Positions 27,903 to 39,900 of a stretch of DNA of 64,000 nt are shown in pieces. The position numbers and the translations under genes were made by a program. Under the pieces are notes generated by a model that ran no database searches, was not told where the DNA came from, and worked only from the letters and a program-made list of their open reading frames with translations. This DNA comes from Allacma fusca. Its lineage: Eukaryota; Arthropoda; Collembola; Symphypleona; Sminthuridae. The stretch lies in assembly GCA_947179485.1 (NCBI GenBank), contig OX359246.1, forward strand, positions 51,067,632 through 51,131,631, written 5' to 3'. How positions within the stretch are numbered: position 1 is the first letter of the stretch; each line of letters begins with the position of its first letter.

Positions 27903-27931
27903 GAATTGATTGAGTCACACTCTAGCTGAAT
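27903..27931. other. Junction between satellite families A and B (truncated monomer)
   Basis: The last A monomer runs normally to GCTCTAGTCACTTTT. About 29 bp follow (starting GAATTGATTGAGTCACAC) that do not fit either consensus in place, and then B-type sequence begins with TGTCGAATTTGAGATG. Roughly 70 bp of a monomer are missing here. Before this point I see only A-type monomers and after it only B-type, so the change is abrupt and not a gradient. Confidence 0.75.
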
Positions 27932-29645
27932 TGTCGAATTTGAGATGAATCGAAAAACTAAAAATAGCATGTCATTGCTGTGGTCACTTTTTCAGGTGTT
28001 TGCTGAACTCGTCCGAATCTCCTTAAACTTTAGGAATACACTCGGCTAGTCTGCCAAAGCCAAATCCTCGAATTTGAGATGAATCAAAAACTAAACATAA
28101 GGAAATTGACATGACGTTGCTCTGGTCACATTTTTGATGTTTGTTGAACTCGTCAGAATCTCCTCATACTTTAATAGAACACTCGGTCAGTCTGAAAAAG
28201 CTAAATTGTCGAATTTGAGATGAATCGAAAAACTAAAAATAGCATGTCAGTGCTGTGGTCACTTTTTCAGGTGTTTGCTGAACTCGTCCGAATCTCCTTA
28301 AACTTTAGGAATACACTCAGGCAGTCTGCCAAAGCCAAATCCTCGAATTTGAGATGGATCGAGACACTTTAAAAATGCGATGAAAATGACGTGTTGTTGC
28401 TCTGGTCAATTTTTCAGGTGTTTGCTGAACTGGTCTAAATCTCTTTAAACTTTGGGAATACATTCCGGGGGTCTGCCAAAACTCAATTCTCGAATTTGAG
28501 ATGAATCAAAAACTAAACATAAGGAAATTGACTTGACGTTGCTCTGGTCACATTTTTGATGTTTGCTGAACTTGTCAGAATCTCCTCATACTTTGATAGT
28601 ACACTCGGTCAGTCTGAAAAAGCTAAATTGTCGAATTTGAGATGAATCGAAAAACTAAAAATAGCATGTCAGTGCTGTGGTCACTTTTTCAGGTGTTTGC
28701 TGAACTCGTCCGAATCTCCTTAAACTTTAGGAATACACTCGGCTAGTCTGCCAAAGCCAAATCCTCGAATTTGAGATGAATCGAAACACTAAAAATGCGA
28801 TGAAAATGACGTGTCGTTCCTCTGGTTACTTTTCAGGTGTTTGCTGAACTGGTCTAAATCTCTTTAAACTTTAATAATACATTCCGGGGGTCTGCCAAAA
28901 CTCAATTCTCGAATTTTATATGAATCGGAAAACTAAAAATAGCGATGCAAATAGTACTTCGGTGCTGTAGTCACTGTTTCAGGTGTTTGCTGAACTCGTC
29001 AGAATCTCCTCATACTTTAATAGAACACTCGGTCAGTCTGAAAAAGCTAAATTGTCGAATTTGAGATGAATCGAAAAACTAAAAATAGCATGTCAGTGCT
29101 GTGGTCACTTTTTCAGGTGTTTGCTGAACTCGTCCGAATCTCCTTAAACTTTAGGAATACACTCGGCTAGTCTGCCAAAGCCAAATCCTCGAATTTGAGA
29201 TGAATCAAAAACTAAACATAAGGAAATTGACATGACGTTGCTCTGGTCACATTTTTGATGTTTGCTGAACTCGTCAGAATCTCCTCATACTTTAATAGAA
29301 CACTCGGTCAGTCTGAAAAAGCTAAATATTCGAATTTGAGATGAATCGAAAAACTAAAAATAGCATGTCAGTGCTGTGGTCACTTTTTCAGGTGTTTGCT
29401 GAACTCGTCCGAATCTCCTTAAACTTTAGGAATACACTCGGCTAGTCTGCCAAAGCCAAATCCTCGAATTTGAGATGAATCGAAACACTAAAAATGCGAT
29501 GAAAATGACGTGTCGTTCCTCTGGTTACTTTTCAGGTGTTTGCTGAACTGGTCTAAATCTCTTTAAACTTTAATAATACATTCCGGGGGTCTGCCAAAAC
29601 TCAATTCTCGAATCTGATATGAATCGGAAAACTAAAAATAGCGAT

Positions 29646-32600
29646 GCAAATAGTACTTCGGTGCTGTAGTCACTGTTTCAGGTGTTTGCTGAACTCGTCA
29701 GAATCTCCTCATACTTTAATAGAACACTCGGTCAGTCTGAAAAAGCTAAATTGTCGAATTTGAGATGAATCGAAAAACTAAAAATAGCATGTCATTGCTG
29801 TGGTCACTTTTTCAGGTGTTTGCTGAACTCGTCCGAATCTCCTTAAACTTTAGGAATACACTCGGCTAGTCTGCCAAAGCCAAATCCTCGAATTTGAGAT
29901 GAATCAAAAACTAAACATAAGGAAATTGACATGACGTTGCTCTGGTCACATTTTTGATGTTTGCTGAACTCGTCAGAATCTCCTCATACTTTAATAGAAC
30001 ACTCGGTCAGTCTGAAAAAGCTAAATTGTCGAATTTGAGATGAATCGAAAAACTTAAAATAGCATGTCAGTGCTGTGGTCACTTTTTCAGGTGTTTGCTG
30101 AACTCGTCCGAATCTCCTTAAACTTTAGGAATACACTCAGGCAGTCTGCCAAAGCCAAATCCTCGAATTTGAGATGGATCGAGACACTTTAAAAATGCGA
30201 TGAAAATGACGTGTTGTTGCTCTGGTCAATTTTTCAGGTGTTTGCTGAACTGGTCTAAATCTCTTTAAACTTTGGGAATACATTCCGGGGGTCTGCCAAA
30301 ACTCAATTCTCGAATTTGAGATGAATCAAAAACTAAACATAAGGAAATTGACATGACGTTGCTCTGGTCACATTTTTGATGTTTGCTGAACTTGTCAGAA
30401 TCTCCTCATACTTTGATAGTACACTCCGTCAGTCTGAAAAAGCTAAATTGTCGAATTTGAGATGAATCGAAAAACTAAAAATAGCATGTCAGTGCTGTGG
30501 TCACTTTTTCAGGTGTTTGCTGAACTCGTCCGAATCTCCTTAAACTTTAGGAATACACTCGGCTAGTCTGCCAAAGCCAAACCCTCGAATTTGAGATGAA
30601 TCGAAACACTAAAAATGCGATGAAAATGACGTGTCGTTCCTCTGGTTACTTTTCAGGTGTTTGCTGAACTGGTCTAAATCTCTTTAAACTTTAATAATAC
30701 ATTCCGGGGGTCTGCCAAAACTCAATTCTCGAATTTTATATGAATCGGAAAACTAAAAATAGCGATGCAAATAGTACTTCGGTGCTGTAGTCACTGTTTC
30801 AGGTGTTTGCTGAACTCGTCAGAATCTCCTCATACTTTAATAGAAAACTCGGTCAGTCTGAAAAAGCTAAATTGTCGAATTTGAGATGAATCGAAAAACT
30901 AAAAATAGCATGTCAGTGCTGTGGTCACTTTTTCAGGTGTTTGCTGAACTCGTCCGAATCTCCTTAAACTTTAGGAATACACTCGGCTAGTCTGCCAAAG
31001 CCAAATCCTCGAATTTGAGATGAATCAAAAACTAAACATAAGGAAATTGACATGACGTTGCTCTGGTCACATTTTTGATGTTTGCTGAACTCGTCAGAAT
31101 CTCTTCATACTTTAATAGAACACTCGGTCAGTCTGAAAAAGCTAAATTGTCGAATTTGAGATGAATCGAAAAACTAAAAATAGCATGTCAGTGCTGTGGT
31201 CACTTTTTCAGGTGTTTGCTGAACTCGTCCGAATCTCCTTAAACTTTAGGAATACACTCGGCTAGTCTGCCAAAGCCAAATCCTCGAATTTGAGATGAAT
31301 CAAAAACTAAACATAAGGAAATTGACATGACGTTGCTCTGGTCACATTTTTGATGTTTGCTGAACTCGTCAGAATCTCCTCATACTTTAATAGAACACTC
31401 GGTCAGTCTGAAAAAGCTAAATTGTCGAATTTGAGATGAATCGAAAAACTTAAAATAGCATGTCAGTGCTGTGGTCACTTTTTCAGGTGTTTGCTGAACT
31501 CGTCCGAATCTCCTTAAACTTTAGGAATACACTCGGCTAGTCTGCCAAAGCCAAATCCTCGAATTTGAGATGAATCGAAACACTAAAAATGCGATGAAAA
31601 TGACGTGTCGTTCCTCTGGTTACTTTTCAGGTGTTTGCTGAACTGGTCTAAATCTCTTTAAACTTTAATAATACATTCCGGGGGTCTGCCAAAACTCAAT
31701 TCTCGAATCTGATATGAATCGGAAAACTAAAAATAGCGATGCAAATAGTACTTCGGTGCTGTAGTCACTGTTTCAGGTGTTTGCTGAACTCGTCAGAATC
31801 TCCTCATACTTTAATAGAACACTCGGTCAGTCTGAAAAAGCTAAATTGTCGAATTTGAGATGAATCGAAAAACTAAAAATAGCATGTCATTGCTGTGGTC
31901 ACTTTTTCAGGTGTTTGCTGAACTCGTCCGAATCTCCTTAAACTTTAGGAATACACTCGGCTAGTCTGCCAAAGCCAAATCCTCGAATTTGAGATGAATC
32001 AAAAACTAAACATAAGGAAATTGACATGACGTTGCTCTGGTCACATTTTTGATGTTTGCTGAACTCGTCAGAATCTTCTCATACTTTAATACAACACTCG
32101 GTCAGTCTGAAAAAGCTAAATTGTCGAATTTGAGATGAACCGAAAAACTTAAAATAGCATGTCAGTGCTGTGGTCACTTTTTCAGGTGTTTGCTGAACTC
32201 GTCCGAATCTCCTTAAACTTTAGGAATACACTCAGGCAGTCTGCCAAAGCCAAATCCTCGAATTTGAGATGGATCGAGACACTTTAAAAATGCGATGAAA
32301 ATGACGTGTTGTTGCTCTGGTCAATTTTTCAGGTGTTTGCTGAACTGGTCTAAATCTCTTTAAACTTTGGGAATACATTCCGGGGGTCTGCCAAAACTCA
32401 ATTCTCGAATTTGAGATGAATCAAAAACTAAACATAAGGAAATTGACATGACGTTGCTCTGGTCACATTTTTGATGTTTGCTGAACTTGTCAGAATCTCC
32501 TCATACTTTGATAGTACACTCGGTCAGTCTGAAAAAGCTAAATTGTCGAATTTGAGATGAATCGAAAAACTAAAAATAGCATGTCAGTGCTGTGGTCACT

Positions 32601-35600
32601 TTTTCAGGTGTTTGCTGAACTCGTCCGAATCTCCTTAAACTTTAGGAATACACTCGGCTAGTCTGCCAAAGCCAAATCCTCGAATTTGAGATGAATCGAA
32701 ACACTAAAAATGCGATGAAAATGACGTGTCGTTCCTCTGGTTACTTTTCAGGTGTTTGCTGAACTGGTCTAAATCTCTTTACTTTAATAATACATTCCGG
32801 GGGTCTGCCAAAACTCAATTCTCGAATTTTATATGAATCGGAAAACTAAAAATAGCGATGCAAATAGTACTTCGGTGCTGTAGTCACTGTTTCAGGTGTT
32901 TGCTGAACTCGTCAGAATCTCCTCATACTTTAATAGAACACTCGGTCAGTCTGAAAAAGCTAAATTGTCGAATTTGAGATGAATCGAAAAACTAAAAATA
33001 GCATGTCAGTGCTGTGGTCACTTTTTCAGGTGTTTGCTGAACTCGTCCGAATCTCCTTAAACTTTAGGAATACACTCGGCTAGTCTGCCAAAGCCAAATC
33101 CTCGAATTTGAGATGAATCAAAAACTAAACATAAGGAAATTGACATGACGTTGCTCTGGTCACATTTTTGATGTTTGCTGAACTCGTCAGAATCTCCTCA
33201 TACTTTAATAGAACACTCGGTCAGTCTGAAAAAGCTAAATTGTCGAATTTGAGATGAATCGAAAAACTTAAAATAGCATGTCAGTGCTGTGGTCACTTTT
33301 TCAGGTGTTTGCTGAACTCGTCCGAATCTCCTTAAACTTTAGGAATACACTCAGGCAGTCTGCCAAAGCCAAATCCTCGAATTTGAGATGGATCGAGACA
33401 CTTTAAAAATGCGATGAAAATGACGTGTTGTTGCTCTGGTCAATTTTTCAGGTGTTTGCTGAACTGGTCTAAATCTCTTTAAACTTTGGGAATACATTCC
33501 GGGGGTCTGCCAAAACTCAATTCTCGAATTTGAGATGAATCAAAAACTAAACATAAGGAAATTGACATGACGTTGCTCTGGTCACATTTTTGATGTTTGC
33601 TGAACTTGTCAGAATCTCCTCATATATACTTTGATAGTACACTCGGTCAGTCTGAAAAAGCTAAATTGTCGAATTTGAGATGAATCGAAAAACTAAAAAT
33701 AGCATGTCAGTGCTGTGGTCACTTTTTCAGGTGATTGCTGAACTCGTCCGAATCTCCTTAAACTTTAGGAATACACTCGGCTAGTCTGCCAAAGCCAAAT
33801 CCTCGAATTTGAGATGAATCGAAACACTAAAAATGCGATGAAAATGACGTGTCGTTCCTCTGGTTACTTTTCAGGTGTTTGCTGAACTGGTCTAAATCTC
33901 TTTAAACTTTAATAATACATTCCGGGGGTCTGCCAAAACTCAATTCTCGAATCTGATATGAATCGGAAAACTAAAAACAGCGATGCAAATAGTACTTCGG
34001 TGCTGTAGTCACTGTTTCAGGTGTTTGCTGAACTCGTCAGAATCTCCTCATACTTTAATAGAACACTCGGTCAGTCTGAAAAAGCTAAATTGTCGAATTT
34101 GAGATGAATCGAAAAACTAAAAATAGCATGTCAGTGCTGTGGTCACTTTTTCAGGTGTTTGCTGAACTCGTCCGAATCTCCTTAAACTTTAGGAATACAC
34201 TCGGCTAGTCTGCCAAAGCCAAATCCTCGAATTTGAGATGAATCAAAAACTAAACATAAGGAAATTGACATGACGTTGCTCTGGTCACATTTTTGATGTT
34301 TGCTGAACTCGTCAGAATCTCCTCATACTTTAATACAACACTCGGTCAGTCTGAAAAAGCTAAATTGTCGAATTTGAGATGAATCGAAAAACTTAAAATA
34401 GCATGTCAGTGCTGTGGTCACTTTTTCAGGTGTTTGCTGAACTCGTCCGAATCTCCTTAAACTTTAGGAATACACTCAGGCAGTCTGCCAAAGCCAAATC
34501 CTCGAATTTGAGATGGATCGAGACACTTTAAAAATGCGATGAAAATGACGTGTTGTTGCTCTGGTCAATTTTTCAGGTGTTTGCTGAACTGGTCTAAATC
34601 TCTTTAAACTTTGGGAATACATTCCGGGGGTCTGCCAAAACTCAATTCTCGAATTTGAGATGAATCAAAAACTAAACATAAGGAAATTGACATGACGTTG
34701 CTCTGGTCACATTTTTGATGTTTGCTGAACTTGTCAGAATCTCCTCATACTTTGATAGTACACTCGGTCAGTCTGAAAAAGCTAAATTGTCGAATTTGAG
34801 ATGAATCGAAAAACTAAAAATAGCATGTCAGTGCTGTGGTCACTTTTTCAGGTGTTTGCTGAACTCGTCCGAATCTCCTTAAACTTTAGGAATACACTCG
34901 GCTAGTCTGCCAAAGCCAAATCCTCGAATTTGAGATGAATCGAAACACTAAAAATGCGATGAAAATGACGTGTCGTTCCTCTGGTTACTTTTCAGGTGTT
35001 TGCTGAACTGGTCTAAATCTATTTAAACTTTAATAATACATTCCGGGGGTCTGCCAAAACTCAATTCTCGAATTTTATATGAATCGGAAAACTAAAAATA
35101 GCGATGCAAATAGTACTTCGGTGCTGTAGTCACTGTTTCAGGTGTTTGTTGAACTCGTCAGAATCTCCTTATACTTTAATAGAACACTCGGTCAGTCTGA
35201 AAATGCTAAATTGTCGAATTTGAGATGAATCGAAAAACTAAAAATAGCATGTCAGTGCTGTGGTCACTTTTTCAGGTGTTTGCTGAACTCGTCCGAATCT
35301 CCTTAAACTTTAGGAATACACTCGGCTAGTCTGCCAAAGCCAAATCCTCGAATTTGAGATGAATCAAAAACTAAACATAAGGAAATTGACATGACGTTGC
35401 TCTGGTCACATTTTTGATGTTTGCTGAACTCGTCAGAATCTCCTCATACTTTAATAGAACACTCGGTCAGTCTGAAAAAGCTAAATTGTCGAATTTGAGA
35501 TGAATCGAAAAACTTAAAATAGCATGTCAGTGCTGTGGTCACTTTTTCAGGTGTTTGCTGAACTCGTCCGAATCTCCTTAAACTTTAGGAATACACTCAG

Positions 35601-36229
35601 GCAGTCTGCCAAAGCCAAATCCTCGAATTTGAGATGGATCGAGACACTTTAAAAATGCGATGAAAATGACGTGTTGTTGCTCTGGTCAATTTTTCAGGTG
35701 TTTGCTGAACTGGTCTAAATCTCTTTAAACTTTGGGAATACATTCCGGGGGTCTGCCAAAACTCAATTCTCGAATTTGAGATGAATCAAAAACTAAACAT
35801 AAGGAAATTGACATGACGTTGCTCTGGTCACATTTTTGATGTTTGCTGAACTTGTCAGAATCTCCTCATACTTTGATAGTACACTCGGTAAGTCTGAAAA
35901 AGCTAAATTCTCGAATTTGAGATGAATCGAAAAACTAAAAATAGCATGTCAGTGCTGTGGTCACTTTTTCAGGTGTTTGCTGAACTCGTCCGAATCTCCT
36001 TAAACTTTAGGAATACACTCGGCTAGTCTGCCAAAGCCAAATCCTCGAATTTGAGATGAATCGAAACACTTTAAAAATGCGATGAAAATGACGTGTCGTT
36101 CCTCTGGTTACTTTTCAGGTGTTTGCTGAACTGGTCTAAATCTCTTTAAACTTTAATAATACATTCCGGGGGTCTGCCAAAACTCAATTCTCGAATCTGA
36201 TATGAATCGGAAAACTAAAAATAGCGATG
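29646..36229. repeat. Satellite B 8-mer higher-order repeat (~1,121 bp; doubled ~2,244 bp)
   Basis: The GCAAATAGTACTTCGG monomer occurs at 29,646, 30,767, 31,741, 32,860, 33,985, 35,106 and 36,229, mostly 1,119-1,125 bp apart (one interval is 974 bp, one monomer short). Small indels explain the deviations: an extra ATAT near 33,624 and a few missing bases near 32,780. The monomer before each landmark alternates between CTCGAATCTGATATG and CTCGAATTTTATATG, so the true repeating unit is about 2,244 bp. Confidence 0.85.
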
Positions 36230-36930
36230 CAAATAGTACTTCGGTGCTGTAGTCACTGTTTCAGGTGTTTGCTGAACTCGTCAGAATCTCCTCATACTTT
36301 AATAGAACACTCGGTCAGTCTGAAAAAGCTAAATTGTCGAATTTGAGATGAATCGAAAAACTAAAAATAGCATGTCAGTGCTGTGGTCACTTTTTCAGGT
36401 GTTTGCTGAACTCGTCCGAATCTCCTTAAACTTTAGGAATACACTCGGCTAGTCTGCCAAAGCCAAATCCTCGAATTTGAGATGAATCAAAAACTAAACA
36501 TAAGGAAATTGACATGACGTTGCTCTGGTCACATTTTTGATGTTTGCTGAACTCGTCAGAATCTCCTCATACTTTAATAGAACACTCGGTCAGTCTGAAA
36601 AAGCTAAATTGTCGAATTTGAGATGAATCGAAAAACTTAAAATAGCATGTCAGTGCTGTGGTCACTTTTTCAGGTGTTTGCTGAACTCGTCCGAATCTCC
36701 TTAAACTTTAGGAATACACTCGGGCAGTCTGCCAAAGCCAAATCCTCGAATTTGAGATGGATCGAGACACTTTAAAAATGTGATGAAAATGACGTGTCGT
36801 TCCTCTGGTTACTTTTTCAGGTGTTTGCTGAACTGGTCTACATCTCTTTAAACTTTAATATTACATTCCGGGGGTCTGCCAAAACTCAATTCTCGAATTT
36901 GATATGAATCGGAAAACTAAAAATATTGAT

Positions 36931-39900
36931 GCAAATAGTACTTCGGTGCTGTAGTCACTGTTTCAGGTGTTTGCTGAACTCGTCAGAATCTCCTCATACT
37001 TTAATAGAACACTCGGTCAGTCTGAAAAAGCTAAATTGTCGAATTTGAGATGAATCGAAAAACTTAAAATAGCATGTCAGTGCTGTGGTCACTTTTTCAG
37101 GTGTTTGCTGAACTCGTCCGAATCTCCTTAAACTTTAGGAATACACTCGGGCAGTCTGCCAAAGCCAAATCCTCGAATTTGAGATGGATCGAGACACTTT
37201 AAAAATGTGATGAAAATGACGTGTCGTTCCTCTGGTTACTTTTTCAGGTGTTTGCTGAACTGGTCTAAATCTCTTTAAACTTTGGGAATACATTCCGGGG
37301 GTCTGCCAAAACTCAATTCTCGAATTTGAGATGAATCAAAAACTAAACATAAGGAAATTGACATGACGTTGCTCTGGTCACATTATTGATGTTTGCTGAA
37401 CTTGTCAGAATCTCCTCGTACTTTGATAGTACACTCGGTCAGTCTGAAAAAGCTAAATTGTCGAATTTGAGATGAATCGAAAAACTAAAAATAGCATCAG
37501 TGCTGTGGTCACTTTTTCAGGTGTTTGCTAAACTCGTCCGAATCTCCTTAAACTTTAGGAATACACTCGGCTAGTCTGCCAAAGCCAAATCCTCGAATTT
37601 GAGATGAATCGAAACACTTTAAAAATGCGATGAAAATGACGTGTCGTTCCTCTGGTTACTTTTCAGGTGTTTGCTGAACTGGTCCAAATCTCTTTAAACT
37701 TTAATAATACATTCCGGGGGTCTGCCAAAACTCAATTCTCGAATTTGATATGAATCGGAAAACTAAAAATAGCGATGCAAATAGTACTTCGGTGCTGTAG
37801 TCACTGTTTCAGGTGTTTGCTGAACTCGTCAGAATCTCCTCATACTTTGATAGTACACTCGGTCAGTCTGAAAAAGCTAAATTCTCGAATTTGAGATGAA
37901 TCGGAAAACTAAGAATAGCATGTCAGTGCTGTGGTCACTTTTTCAGGTGTTTGCTGAACTCGTCCGAATCTCCTTAAACTTTAGGAATACACTCGGCTAG
38001 TCTGCCAAAGCCAAATCCTCGAATTTGAGATGAATCGAAACACTTTAAAAATGCGATGAAAATGACGTGTTGTTGCTCTGGTCACTTTTTCAGGTGTTTG
38101 CTGAACTGGTCTAAATCTCTTTAAACTTTGGGAATACATTCCGGGGGTCTGCCAAAACTCAATTCTCGAATTTGAGATGAATCAAAAACTAAACATAAGG
38201 AAAATGACATGACGTTGCTCTGGTCACATTTTTGATGTTTGCTGAACTCGTCAGAATCTCCTCATACTTTGATAGTACACTCGGTCAGTCTGAAAAAGCT
38301 AAATTGTCGAAATTGAGATGAATCGAAACACTTTAAAAATGCGATGAAAATGACGTGTCGTTCCTCTGGTTACTTTTCAGGTGTTTGCTGAACTGGTCCA
38401 AATCTCTTTAAACTTTAATAATACATTCCGGGGGTCTGCCAAAACTCAATTCTCGAATTTGATATGAATCGGAAAACTAAAAATAGCGATGCAAATAGTA
38501 CTTCGGTGCTGTAGTCACTGTTTCAGGTGTTTGCTGAACTCGTCAGAATCTCCTCATACTTTGATAGTACACTCGGTCAGTCTGAAAAAGCTAAATTCTC
38601 GAATTTGAGATGAATCGGAAAACTAAGAATAGCATGTCAGTGCTGTGGTCACTTTTTCAGGTGTTTGCTGAACTCGTCCGAATCTCCTTAAACTTTAGGA
38701 ATACACTCGGCTAGTCTGCCAAAGCCAAATCCTCGAATTTGAGATGAATCGAAACACTTTAAAAATGCGATGAAAATGACGTGTTGTTGCTCTGGTCACT
38801 TTTTCAGGTGTTTGCTGAACTGGTCTAAATCTCTTTAAACTTTGGGAATACATTCCGGGGGTCTGCCAAAACTCAATTCTCGAATTTGAGATGAATCAAA
38901 AACTAAACATAAGGAAATTGACATGACGTTGCTCTGGTCACATTATTGATGTTTGCTGAACTTGTCAGAATCTCCTCGTACTTTGATAGTACACTCGGTC
39001 AGTCTGAAAAAGCTAAATTGTCGAATTTGAGATGAATCGAAAAACTAAAAATAGCATCAGTGCTGTGGTCACTTTTTCAGGTGTTTGCTAAACTCGTCCG
39101 AATCTCCTTAAACTTTAGGAATACACTCGGCTAGTCTGCCAAAGCCAAATCCTCGAATTTGAGATGAATCGAAACACTTTAAAAATGCGATGAAAATGAC
39201 GTGTCGTTCCTCTGGTTACTTTTCAGGTGTTTGCTGAACTGGTCCAAATCTCTTTAAACTTTAATAATACATTCCGGGGGTCTGCCAAAACTCAATTCTC
39301 GAATTTGATATGAATCGGAAAACTAAAAATAGCGATGCAAATAGTACTTCGGTGCTGTAGTCACTGTTTCAGGTGTTTGCTGAACTCGTCAGAATCTCCT
39401 CATACTTTGATAGTACACTCGGTCAGTCTGAAAAAGCTAAATTCTCGAATTTGAGATGAATCGGAAAACTAAGAATAGCATGTCAGTGCTGTGGTCACTT
39501 TTTCAGGTGTTTGCTGAACTCGTCCGAATCTCCTTAAACTTTAGGAATACACTCGGCTAGTCTGCCAAAGCCAAATCCTCGAATTTGAGATGAATCGAAA
39601 CACTTTAAAAATGCGATGAAAATGACGTGTTGTTGCTCTGGTCACTTTTTCAGGTGTTTGCTGAACTGGTCTAAATCTCTTTAAACTTTGGGAATACATT
39701 CCGGGGGTCTGCCAAAACTCAATTCTCGAATTTGAGATGAATCAAAAACTAAACATAAGGAAATTGACATGACGTTGCTCTGGTCACATTATTGATGTTT
39801 GCTGAACTTGTCAGAATCTCCTCGTACTTTGATAGTACACTCGGTCAGTCTGAAAAAGCTAAATTGTCGAATTTGAGATGAATCGAAAAACTAAAAATAG

